Shown: positions 54,748-63,619 of the stretch, one piece after another
Numbering within the stretch: the first letter of the stretch is position 1
How the letters are laid out: each line of letters starts with the position of its first letter
Assembly (NCBI GenBank): GCA_965220265.1
Contig: CBDCPM010000004.1
Location: 372,001 to 436,000, forward strand
Direction of reading: 5' to 3'
Length of the DNA stretch: 64,000 nt
Source: Bin87 sp965220265
GTDB taxonomy: Bacteria; Chloroflexota; Dehalococcoidia; Lucifugimonadales; UBA3495
Program-made: the position numbers and the translations under genes
The notes under the pieces: model-generated
Told to the model about the DNA's origin: nothing
Seen by the model: only the letters and a program-made list of their open reading frames with translations
Databases searched by the model: none

Positions 54748-55618
54748 AACTCTGGCCGGAAAGCCCGATGGGGTTAGCTGAGGGTTATACTCCGGGCCAT
54801 TCGGGTTAGTTGAGGGAAGTAAGGCAATGCTGGGCGAACGAACTGAGCAGAGAGGGCTATGGGAAGCCGACCGGATGTATCTGGACTACGTGGGCAAGGA
54901 TACTTTCTACGGTCTGCTGGCATCGCTGCGTGGTCGACTGTTTCGCGATGCTGATTTCGCCGAGTTGTACTGCCTGGACAATGGCCGCACCAGCGTGCCG
55001 CCCAGCCTGCTGGCCACGGCGCTGCTGTTGCAGACCTACGACAAGGTGAGCGACGCCGAGGCCCAGGCGAGGGCTGACTGCGACATCCGGTGGAAGGTGG
55101 CGTTGGGGATTGAGATTGAGGATCGTCCCTTCGCCAAGAGCACGCTGCAAGTGTTCCAGGCACAGTTGATCCTGCACGACAAGGTGCGGGAGGTATTCGA
55201 GCAGAGCCTGCGCTTGGCGCGGCAGTCGGGCTACCTGAAGAAGCGTGGGATGCGGGTGGCGCTGGACACGACCTACATCCTGGGACGGGGTCCGGTGAAG
55301 GACACCTACAATCTGTTGGCGAACGGGATCGTCAAACTGTTGCGGGCCCTGGCGGCGGTGGCGAAGATCACCGTCGGGGAATGGGCCGAAGCCCAGGGGT
55401 ACGCGAGGTACCTGGGCTCCAGCATCAAGGGCGAGGCAGCGATCGACTGGTCGGACCGCAAAGCGCGGGCGGCGTTGCTGGCGGAGATAGTGGCCGATGC
55501 GGACCGGTTGCTGGAGTTGGCCAGGCAGGCGCAGGGAGAATTGCCGGAGGAAAGCGCCCAACGGCGGGAGATAGTGGCCGCCGCGGAGTTGCTGGGGCAG
55601 TTATTGCTCCAGGATGTG
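54748..55618 (+). mobile_element. IS1182-family element, copy 4 (3' half missing)
   Basis: Left end AACTCTGGCCGGAAAGCC after CTAG at 54744-54747. The sequence follows copies 1-3 to LLGQLLLQDV and then stops at the ISNCY-type element. The other half was not found, so a deletion accompanied the second insertion. Confidence 0.88.
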
Positions 55619-55702
55619 TCGAAGGTCAGGGAAAATGTCCGCCTAAGTGTTCAGCATAAATGCCACTTGGTTATGCCGCCATGGTATCAGGCGTGGGCGT
55701 AG
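54827..55702 (+). pseudogene. IS1182-family transposase, N-terminal 264 residues
   Basis: MLGERTEQRGLWEADRMYLD to LLLQDV, then ~26 residues from the adjoining element. It has a single KVALG (no repeat). The first catalytic Asp region (ALDTTYILGRG) is present; the others are lost. Confidence 0.9.
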
Positions 55703-57181
55703 TTGACGCGATGCGGGATTGCCGCGTCGGTGGAGTATCAGCGTCAATGTATCTTCTGACTGTGGCCCGGTGGATTCCCAACTCCCGGGCTATCCCTCGG
55801 ATAGACATGCCTTTACGATTCGCCTTCTGTATTGCCTGCCACCGCGCCTTCTGGAGAAACGTCGGCTTCCGCGGCGGAATGGCTGCCACCTTGCCGGCTG
55901 CGGTCCCGTGGCGAGCAACCGGGTCACGCGCGGTTCCTTCGGAACGATGTGTGTCGAGTTGGGAGAAGGTCGTCGCCCAAGGGCTGGCCGGATGGTCAGG
56001 ACCGGAACGACGACTGGCAACGGGCGGATATGATCCATAACCGGTTCGCATGAATACCGGATTGGATGGCGCCTCTTGAGAGGGGATGATGCGTCCCCGG
56101 TGTTGCAGTGACAAACGGCCGTCCAGTCCTTCCAGGACCTCAACCGTAGTACCAGCGTAGCTGGGGCGTTCCGGCTCGGGCAGCAACTGCAGGGTATGCC
56201 ACTGGAACTTCACCGTGTTGTCCCGGGCCACCTTCCTGCGGTGCTTGAAGCAGAGGACACGGTCCAGGCAGAGGTCCGATGCCAGCGGGCGGTAAGCGTG
56301 CGTTGAAGCGTGGCAGGAAGCCCTGCAGCACGCCGTCAGCTTCCGCGATGGTGGTCGCGCCACCCAGGCGGAGTTCCGTTACCAGCCGGTCCTGAAACGT
56401 TTCTGCCGCTCTTTCCACGTGACCCTTCGCCTGGGGCGACAGCGCGAATATCATCTGGATACCAAGCTCGTCCATGGCGCGGCTGAACTGGGTTGGCGCA
56501 CCAGCGAGCCCAGACCCGGGCGTGTGCTTGAAAACAGCGTGGCGGTCGGCGTAGAGAGCAACCGGCGCGCCGTAGCTCTGCACCAGCTCCTGCATCATCA
56601 GGAAATAGCTGCGTGCGCTTTCCTGCTGGCAGAAGAGGGCGTTCACCACAGCGCCGGTGGCGTCATCCACCGCCAGCAGCAGCGTGAACTGCGGTCCCGC
56701 TTCCCCAGCCAGCGGTGATAACTGCCGTCCAACTGGATCAGCATGCCCTCCTGCGGCATTCGCTGGCGACGCACCCGGTGTTTGGGTGGACGGCGACGGC
56801 GCGGACTGCTCAATCCGGCGTCTACCAGTATGCGCCGCAGCGTGGTCCGGCCGATGTCGATACCTTCCCGCTCGTTGAGCAGTTCGCTCAGATGGGTGTG
56901 GTTGGCTCCCTCGTACCTGGTGCGAGCCAGGTGCACTACGTCAGCAACCACCAACTCGGATGTGGCGTTGGCGGGCTTCGGCCTCGGTGGCCGTGGGCGA
57001 GGGGAACCGCACCTCGATCCCGGTAGGCTGCCCGCATGCGCCGTGCGTGGCGCGTACTCACTCCCATCAACTCGGCCGCTTGATCCAACGCAATCTGCTC
57101 CGCCAGCAGGCTGTTCAGAACCTGGAGCCTTGCCTGTTCTCTTGAAGTCAATGATGCTCCTATAGATGTCAAGCTGCGCAA
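55619..57181 (-). mobile_element. ISNCY-type element (degenerate)
   Basis: The borders are inferred from where IS1182 copy 4 ends and the IS110 C-terminus begins. No clear inverted repeats; both ends begin with a TG(T/A)C sequence. It carries one broken transposase gene. Confidence 0.6.
55671..57181 (-). pseudogene. ISNCY-type transposase with integrase core, several frameshifts
   Basis: Pieces in order: HTH LTSREQARLQVLNSLLAEQ and AAELMGVSTRHARRMRAAYR; VVADVVHLARTRYEGANHTH and KHRVRRQRMPQEGMLIQLDG; the rve core MDDATGAVVNALFCQQE, LYADRHAVFKHTPGSG and FALSPQAKGHVERAAETFQD; then CFKHRRKVARDNTVKFQWHT; and a C-terminal HTH GMSIRGIARELGIHRATVRR. At least three frame changes separate them. Confidence 0.8.
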
Positions 57182-57569
57182 CGGGTTATCCTGGCCGGGT
57201 CTGTAGAGCTGAGAAGATCTCGCGAGCGACGTAACGTTTCAGGCATCGGATGACCTCGGTCTTGCTCATCCCCTCACCAGTGCGCCGGAGCATATACGCC
57301 TTGGTCCTGGGATCGAAACGGAGCCTGACCACAACGATGCGATGGAGCGCCGCGTTGGCTTGACGGTCGCCGCCCCGGTTCAGCCGATGCCGGTTGGTCT
57401 TGCCGGAGGAAGCAGGTATTGGACTCACCCCGCACAGCGCGGCGAAGGCGGCCTCGGAGCGGAGACGTTCCGGGTTGCTCCCAGCCGTCACCAGGAGGGT
57501 TGCTGCCGTGTCGGGTCCTACTATTACAGTTGCACTTGAATTGAAGGCCTCTGAAAGTGCCTCTTGTAA

Positions 57570-58430
57570 GAACCTGTCTACGATCTCTGGAATAGGTTAA
57601 GTTGCGACTATGATCAGGGGAGGGGTAATCATGTCTCATTCTTATCCCAGCGACATCAGCCGGAAGCAATTCGCCCGGATTCTGCCGACGTTGGAGTCGG
57701 CCCGCCGTCGGACCAAGCCCCGCACCGTGGACTTGTATGACGTTTTCTGCGGCGTGCTGTACCTCTTGAAAAGCGGGTGCCAGTGGCGAATGCTGCCGGC
57801 GGACTTCTCCAATTGGCGCACTTGCTACCAGTATTTCCGGCAGTGGAGCGAGCAGCCTGGCCCGGCGAAAGAATCCATTCTGGAGCAAGTCCTAAAAAAA
57901 TCGGTTGGCGCGGTCCGGCAAAGCAATGGACGGAAAGAGCCGACCAGCTTCTGCATCGTGGACTCCCAGAGCGTCAAGAACACGGACAGTGCCGATAGCA
58001 AGGGCTATGACGCGGGCAAGAAGGTGTCCGGAATCAAGCGTCACATCGCGGTGGACACGCAAGGATTGCCCCATGCGATACACGTGACTACCGCCAATGT
58101 TACCGACCGGGCTGGGGCTTTGGCGATGTTTGACGAAAACCGGTCCGGCCGCAATCAGGTCCAGAAGGTGCTGGTGGACGGGGGTTACACCGGGAAGCCC
58201 TTTGCCACTGCGGTGCAAAGCTTGTTGGGAGCCGCAGTGGAAGTCGTGAAACGCCACGAACTGCACACCTTCGTGGTGCTGCCAAAGCGATGGGTGGTGG
58301 AGCGGTCTTTCGCCTGGCTGGAAAAGTGCCGCCGACTCTGGAAGAACTGTGAAAGAAGGCTCAATACCAGCCGGCAAATGGTGGTGCTTGCCTTCATGGT
58401 GCTAATCCTCAAAAGATTGTAAACAGGCTC
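57570..58430 (+). mobile_element. IS5-family element with TAA target (stack member 1)
   Basis: 861 bp; ends GAACCTGTCTACGATCT and, reversed, GAGCCTGTTTACAATCT. TAA at 57567-57569 and 58431-58433; the second TAA is shared with the next element. Confidence 0.92.
57631..58422 (+). CDS. IS5-family transposase, intact
   Basis: A single-frame 263-residue DDE transposase: MSHSYPSDISRKQFARILPT, SGCQWRMLPADFSNWRT, FCIVDSQSVKNTDSA (Asp), VDGGYTGKPFATA (Asp) and VERSFAWLEKCRRLW (Glu). ATG 57631 follows GGGAGGGG by five bases. It is one of the few intact transposases here and a candidate for current activity. Confidence 0.92.
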   Translation: MSHSYPSDISRKQFARILPTLESARRRTKPRTVDLYDVFCGVLYLLKSGCQWRMLPADFSNWRTCYQYFRQWSEQPGPAKESILEQVLKKSVGAVRQSNGRKEPTSFCIVDSQSVKNTDSADSKGYDAGKKVSGIKRHIAVDTQGLPHAIHVTTANVTDRAGALAMFDENRSGRNQVQKVLVDGGYTGKPFATAVQSLLGAAVEVVKRHELHTFVVLPKRWVVERSFAWLEKCRRLWKNCERRLNTSRQMVVLAFMVLILKRL

Positions 58431-58433
58431 TAA

Positions 58434-59327
58434 GAGGGCGTCTAAAAAGGTTGAAATTGGGGTAGAGATACAGAGGCATGATAAAGGCGTTGGTCGTAAC
58501 TTAGGGGTATGAAACGACCAGCGTATCCTAGCGACCTCAGCGACCGAGAATGGCAACTGCTCGAGCCCTTGTTGCCACCGCCCAAACCGGGCGGCCGACC
58601 CATCACCTACCCCCGGCGGGAGATCGTCAACGCCATCCGCTACGTGCTGCGCACTGGGTGCTCCTGGCGGATGCTGCCCCACGACCTGCCGCCGTGGCGC
58701 ATTGTCTTCCACTACTTCCGGACCTGGCGTCGTGATGGCACCTGGCAACGGGTACATGGCGTCCTGAACGCCGAGCTGCGCCAGGCTCAGGGTCGCCAGG
58801 CCAGTCCCAGCGCGGCCATCATCGATAACCAGCCATCATCGACAGTCAGTCGGTGAAGACCACGGAAAAAGGGGGCCCAGAGGCTACGACGCCGGCAAGA
58901 AGGTGAAGGGCCGCAAGCGCCACATCGTGGTGGATACCCTGGGGCTGCCGCTGGCGGTGGCAGTGCATCCCGCCGACATTCAGGACCGGGACGGCGCCCG
59001 GTTGGTACTGACCCGGCTGCTGGGCCGTTTCCCTCGACTACAGCTGATCTGGGCTGATGGGGCCTACGGCGGCAAATTGGTAGAGTGGGCCAGGACGGTG
59101 GGCGGCTGGACCCTGGAGTTGGTGCGGCGCCCAGCACAGCAGCATACCTTTCAGGTCCTGCCCCGGCGGTGGGTCGTGGAGCGCACCTTCGGCTGGCTGA
59201 ACCTGCAACGGCGGTTGAGCAAGGACTACGAAGCATTGTGTGAAACCACCGAAACCTGGATTTACATCGCAATGACCGGCCTCACCCTGCGCAGACTGGC
59301 CCGCCTTCCCCATTTTTAGACACCCTC
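58434..59327 (+). mobile_element. IS5-family element with TAA target (stack member 2)
   Basis: 894 bp; ends GAGGGCGTCTAAAAA and, reversed, GAGGGTGTCTAAAAA. TAA at 58431-58433 (shared) and 59328-59330. Confidence 0.93.
58509..59319 (+). pseudogene. IS5-family transposase, disrupted by a small duplication
   Basis: MKRPAYPSDLSDREWQLLEP to PSAAIID, then a short repeat of CCAGCCATCATCGA-type sequence near 58820-58850 shifts the frame and ends translation at 58856. The rest (GRKRHIVVDTLGLPLAVAVH, IWADGAYGGKLVEW, VERTFGWLNLQRRLS) is open to 59319. Confidence 0.85.
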
Positions 59328-60340
59328 TAAGGGATTCCAAGGCTCTGGCTTGGTGCCGCCAGCTCCACCACGGCTACCGGATAGGCAGGTCAGCACTCTC
59401 ATAAAGTAGTCACAGCAGCGTGCATGACAGCCGTCTAACTTCGGGCACGGTCAGTGATATGAGTCCTTCCCTTGAAGCGCGACTGTAGTACTACGCCGAA
59501 GATACTGATCAGCGTTGGCGATGCCGTCCGGGTGAGCCGCGTCAGCTCGGCTTCCAGGTCGTGGACCTCCTTGCTGAGTGGACGGTAGCGGCAAGCCAGC
59601 GAGCGAAGAGTATACTTGGCCGCCGCCGTGGGATTGATCAGAGGACCCGGGCGGAAGTTCTTGCACCGAGTGGTCAGGGCACCGGCGGAGAGACCGTCGA
59701 GGCTTTGGCGAAGTTCGGACGGGGCCGTGACAACGAGAGCCTTCATCTGGTTGATGGCCTGGGTGCGGGCCTTGAGGGCCGAGCCCTTGGCGCTCTTGAG
59801 CACGCGGATCATTTCGACTTCGCTCTGGCCCGACTTGGGAGTGGCGTCGGCCACACCAGCCAGGACGGAACGGGCTGCCATCTCCGCATCGGTGGGATCG
59901 CTCTTCCCTTTCCGGTAGCAGGTTGACCGATCGGGACGGTTAACCTCGACGACGGTATATCCGCGACCGGTCAGGAAGCGGGCGATGCCGGCGCCGTAGG
60001 AACCGGTGCCTTCAATACCGAAGGCGTGGATGTCCCCCAAGCCCCGAGACCACCGTTCGAGTTCCCCATAGCCGGAGATGGTCGCTGGCGCGTGCCGCTC
60101 GCCGAGCCGGACCCGTTGCCGGTCGATGGCCACCGCCACGTGCTGGTCCCGGTGAGTGTCAACCCCGATGACCACCTGAGATGCACCGCTACCTGCGTGT
60201 CCGGCGATGTCGAGCATGTCTGCCTCCTGTAGGATAGCGCGCCAGCCAGGTGAGCGGGCAAGACTGCGATGGGACTTGAAGCCACGCTCCTATGAGGTCA
60301 CTGCTCGCCAAGGCGGTTGGCACCGTCTGGGCCATCTCGA

Positions 60341-60454
60341 GTAACTGTTCAGAGTTGATGAGATCTGCGGGCTTTTTGGCCGTTCCCAGAGCCGTGGCCA
60401 AGTAGGCAATTCCGGTGCTGAGCCGATCAGATCCCCTCAAACGTGAACAATTAC
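60341..60454 (+). mobile_element. 114-bp MITE with IS66-type ends, copy D
   Basis: Same sequence and orientation as copy A. Flanked by a perfect 8-bp duplication CATCTCGA (60333-60340; 60455-60462). It lies in the non-coding 5' end of IS110 copy 2, where a bridge RNA would be encoded. Confidence 0.95.
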
Positions 60455-60711
60455 CATCTCGAGGCCGGGTCGACAGATCATTGAGAAGGCATATCCGCCA
60501 ATCACATTAAGGGTCAGACCCTAGCCGAGATGGCCTGGCTCCATCATCGCAGTCTCATTCTCCATCGTGTGATTGTGACGATTCTGCTGGCCAGTTAACT
60601 CGCACCTTTTCGCTGGACATCGACAACTCGGGCGGAGGAAAACCGTACCACCTGGGCGGTGCCTGACGGCCGCGGCCTGGCCGGTGGGCCGGCGTTGGCG
60701 TCCGCGGAGCG

Positions 60712-60936
60712 CTAATTGGCATCCGGGCGCTCCGGCGATGGCGACGATGCAGGGGCGTCCTGCCGGCTGCCCTTGAGCCGGTAACTCTCGCCGTTCATCT
60801 CTACGATGTGCACGTGGTGGGTGAGACGATCCAGCAGCGCGCCGGTGAGCCGTTGTGATCCAAACACGTCGGCCCACTCGTCGAAGGGGAGGTTGGTGGT
60901 GACCAGGATGGAGCCGCTCTCGTAGTGTTGGCGCAC
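60712..60936 (-). pseudogene. IstB C-terminal remnant
   Basis: GSILVTTNLPFDEWADVFGS, QRLTGALLDRLTHHVHIVEM and NGESYRLKGSRQ are the last third of an IstB ATPase of a different IS21 element from the one at 28810. The Walker motifs are missing. The ~300 bp from 60953 to 61255 hold nothing recognisable. Confidence 0.85.
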
Positions 60937-61255
60937 GGATCAGCTCGCTCAATCGGCTCTGTGACCTACTGATGCGTGAGCGGACACCTAACTAATCCCT
61001 TCCGTCATTACCGTGAAAATAGCCGATTTTCATGCACATATGTGGCCTCGGCAAGGCAATCCGCAATTCTCGCGCAAGGGGGAATCCAGTGCTACCGGAG
61101 GGAAGGAAGGAAGCCGGGTTTAGATACCCATTCACGCATCAGTAATAGCTGTGGAGAAAGAACAATTTCACGCAAGAATTCCTGCTATGCCGACGGGATT
61201 GCCGCGCAACGCTGGCAACGACAGACTGGGTACGTATGACGTCGGGGCACTGGGC

Positions 61256-61582
61256 TCAAGTCAGCGGTCCCAGTCCCAGTCGGTTCCGGCACTCTTCGTA
61301 CACCGCTTCCAGGAAACCGCCGGCGTAATGCTGATGGCTGAAAGTGATGCCGTGGGCCGAGGCGTCCGATTTCGCGGCTTCGTACAACTGCACCGCCGCC
61401 CCGTTGTCGTACGGGAAGGGCATGGGTCCCATGTAGTGCTCGAAATCAGAAATGTCGGCCCAAGCGACCAGTTCGCCCATCTCAGCGTCGTTCCTCGCCC
61501 AACGATCACCGTCGTTTTTGCCCCGCATCAGCGACCAGGCAGGCAGGTTTTCTGGCGGTTTTAGGTCTCCGCCCAACGACAT
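61256..61582 (-). CDS. Small protein of unknown function
   Basis: A 108-residue acidic protein (MSLGGDLKPPENLPAWSLMR, ELVAWADISDFEHYMGPMPF, HQHYAGGFLEAVYEECRNRL). I do not recognise the family. It starts 2 bp after the stop of the LLM gene upstream, so it is translated from the same message. Codon use looks like that of its neighbour. It might be a small partner or a truncated enzyme end. Confidence 0.6.
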   Translation of the reverse strand: MSLGGDLKPPENLPAWSLMRGKNDGDRWARNDAEMGELVAWADISDFEHYMGPMPFPYDNGAAVQLYEAAKSDASAHGITFSHQHYAGGFLEAVYEECRNRLGLGPLT

Positions 61583-61584
61583 CG

Positions 61585-62427
61585 TTACAGAACCTGTTCC
61601 GCCAGACGTTCCAGCTCGGCCAGACCCTGAGCTCCAGCGTCCGGCGGCAGGGCCACCGTTACCCGGTTGGCTCCGGCCTCGCCATATCGGGCGATGACAT
61701 CTCGATCCGGTTGGAGGTTGGATACGATGAGCTGTATCGTGCTGGGATCCCTACCTGCGGCCTCGGCCAGTTCGTCCAGGGTCGCGCGGCCCGCTCGCAC
61801 CTGCTCTTCGCTCACCCGCACAGGCATCCAGCCGTCGCCCCACGCCACCACGCGTTTGAACACGTTGGCAGCGTAACCTCCTAGAAGGACGGGCGGGTGC
61901 GGCTGCTGCACCGGCTTGGGGGAGCATTTGACTGGCGGGAAATCGAAAAAGCGCCCGTGAAACTCCGCTTCTTCCTTGGTCCAGAGCTCCTTCATCGCAA
62001 GGACCGCCTCCCGGGTCTGTCCCCAGCGATGCCGGAAATCGCCGCCCATTATCTCGGTCTCTTCCTGCAGCCAACCCGCGCCGATGCCGAACAGGAACCG
62101 TCCTCCGGACAACTTGTCCAGCGTGGCGATCTGTTTGGCCTGCATCAGGGGGTTGTGTTCGGGCACCAGACTGATGCTGGTGCCGAGTTTGATGGTGCTG
62201 GTGGCCGCCGACGCACGGGCCAGGGCAATGAGCGGGTCGCCGATGTCTGCCATGGAAGCCGGTATTGACCCGTCCGGTGTTCCGCCGTAGCGGGAGGTGG
62301 TATGCACGGGGATGATAGGGTGCTCCGGAAGCCAGAACGACTCAAACCCAAGTTCCTCTGCCCGCTTCGCCAATTCGGCCGGGTCAACCGAATCGCTGGA
62401 AGTCCTGGCGGTAACTCCAATATCCAT
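61585..62427 (-). CDS. LLM-class F420-dependent oxidoreductase
   Basis: A 280-residue luciferase-like (beta/alpha)8 protein: MDIGVTARTSSDSVDPAELA, ELGFESFWLPEHPIIP, LGTSISLVPEHNPLMQAKQI, LSGGRFLFGIGAGWLQEETE and the C-terminal NRVTVALPP. The pattern fits the TIGR03619-like F420-dependent group common in Actinobacteria and Chloroflexota. It is intact and forms a unit with the small downstream gene. Confidence 0.92.
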   Translation of the reverse strand: MDIGVTARTSSDSVDPAELAKRAEELGFESFWLPEHPIIPVHTTSRYGGTPDGSIPASMADIGDPLIALARASAATSTIKLGTSISLVPEHNPLMQAKQIATLDKLSGGRFLFGIGAGWLQEETEIMGGDFRHRWGQTREAVLAMKELWTKEEAEFHGRFFDFPPVKCSPKPVQQPHPPVLLGGYAANVFKRVVAWGDGWMPVRVSEEQVRAGRATLDELAEAAGRDPSTIQLIVSNLQPDRDVIARYGEAGANRVTVALPPDAGAQGLAELERLAEQVL

Positions 62428-62522
62428 CTCGAGACCCCTCCTTGAAAACTTGACCCGATGATATCACCGAACGCCCCTGGATTTGGTTTGCGCAACGTGG
62501 CGTATGGCTTCAACTTGGGCCG

Positions 62523-63470
62523 TCAAGGAACGTCGCTGATGTCCCCCAGAGTGTCCGGCGCCAGCACCAGGTAGGTGTTTAGCGTCACGGTCAGGCTGCT
62601 GTGACCCAGCCACGCGGACACGGCGTTGACGTTCAGGCGCTCTGCAGCCAGTGGCGGACGCATCTGTGGCGCAGGCTGGCTCTCGAATGGGGTGTAGGTG
62701 GTCTCGGCCACGTCAGCGGCGCCGTCCATCCAGTAGGGGATCGGCGTCCAGTCCCCCTCGGGTATGGCCTCGATGAGATTGCGCAGGCTCTGGTGCTGCC
62801 GGACGGTGATGGAGAAGCGGACATTGGTCTCGCGGCAGACCGCGACCAGGGCGTGGGTGTAGAAGCCGCTGTCGGCCCGCATCGTGAGTGGTCCGGTGGC
62901 CCCGCCGTAGCGCACTCGGCTCACCGTCTCCCGCAGGAAGTGTGCCGCGCCCCGAGCGGTGTTGGCCCGGCCCTGGCGCTGCCTTGCCATCAGCACGTCG
63001 CCGGTGTCCGCGGCGACGGCCAGCAGTGGAGGAGAGATGGGTTCGTACAGGTAGGACCGGTCCGGTGTCCGGGTCGGCGCGGGCGTAGAAGTCGGGCTGA
63101 GCGTCGCGGTCGCGTTTGGTGCTGGCGTCGGAGTGGGTGCCGGGGTCGATGTCGGTGCCGGCGTCGCGGTTGGCGTGGGCGTTGGTGATGGTGTGGCGGT
63201 TGGTGAAGGCGTCGGAGTGGGTGTTTGGGTCGCCGTTGGTGTTGGGGACGATGTTGCCGTCGGAGTGGGCGCAGCCGTGGGAGTTGGCCGGGGCGTGGAT
63301 GTGGATGTCGGCGTCGGCGGCTTCGTCGGCGCAGAAGTCGCCGGTTTTGCTGTCTGGGTGGCGGCCCTTGGAGCCGGTGTCTCCGTAGGACCGGGCGCTG
63401 GTGTCGACGCCGTGCAGGCCGTCATGGCTGCGAGAATCACTAGGGATGTCCACGAGAGTAGTCTCTGCAC
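62523..63470 (-). CDS. Chimeric frame: lipoprotein stalk, IS1380-type transposase piece, tyrosine-recombinase tail
   Basis: Residues 1-20 are a lipoprotein signal with lipobox LAAMTAC. Residues ~21-140 are a Pro/Thr/Ala stalk. Residues ~150-262 (LAVAADTGDVLMARQRQGRA, LTMRADSGFYTHALVAVCRE) match the core of IS1380-family transposases, with the Asp of RADSGFY. Residues ~270-315 (NVNAVSAWLGHSSLTVTLNT-Y) match the C-terminus of a phage-type integrase, with the HxxxT...Y pattern. The frame is continuous across all three. It is most likely the result of deletions joining three genes; whether it is expressed is unknown. Confidence 0.75.
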   Translation of the reverse strand: MQRLLSWTSLVILAAMTACTASTPAPGPTETPAPRAATQTAKPATSAPTKPPTPTSTSTPRPTPTAAPTPTATSSPTPTATQTPTPTPSPTATPSPTPTPTATPAPTSTPAPTPTPAPNATATLSPTSTPAPTRTPDRSYLYEPISPPLLAVAADTGDVLMARQRQGRANTARGAAHFLRETVSRVRYGGATGPLTMRADSGFYTHALVAVCRETNVRFSITVRQHQSLRNLIEAIPEGDWTPIPYWMDGAADVAETTYTPFESQPAPQMRPPLAAERLNVNAVSAWLGHSSLTVTLNTYLVLAPDTLGDISDVP

Positions 63471-63619
63471 GGGGGTCCTCCCTGTCCGTGGTTGCGAGTT
63501 CGGCTGCCTTGACTGTACCTCTGGACTTACCTGGAGTTCAATAAGCCGCTTTCAGTGGGGTGGGCTGTCCCGCCGTGTATTCTGATCCTGTTGCCTCATT
63601 GAGAAATGTTACCGAAGCT

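Larger units (their letters stand above)
57522..59490 (-). mobile_element. 208-bp MITE (second family), copy 2, carrying two IS5 elements
   Basis: Outer parts 57522-57569 and 59328-59490 match the copy at 34503-34710 in reverse. Ends TATTACAGTTGCACTT and, reversed, TACTACAGTCGCGCTT. Flanked by CTAC at 57518-57521 and 59491-59494, a perfect 4-bp duplication (GTAG on the other strand). Confidence 0.9.
57186..60217 (-). pseudogene. IS110-family transposase, copy 2, split by nested insertions
   Basis: The N-terminal part (60217-59491) has VVIGVDTHRDQHVAVAI, FGIEGTGSYGAGIARFL and KSDPTDAEMAARSV, the DEDD residues. The C-terminal part (57517-57186) has PDTAATLLVTAGSNPER, ALCGVSPIPASSGKTNRHR and a basic end. 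A 208-bp MITE carrying two IS5 elements lies between them. Removing 57522-59490 and one GTAG joins ISIFGVGPDTAATLL in frame, 353 codons including stop. The upstream non-coding end is itself hit by MITE copy D. Confidence 0.88.

Noticed and set aside
23289..60454. The 114-bp repeats as CRISPR repeats or attachment sites
   Set aside because: Copies are far apart, in both orientations, each with its own 8-bp duplication, which indicates transposition.
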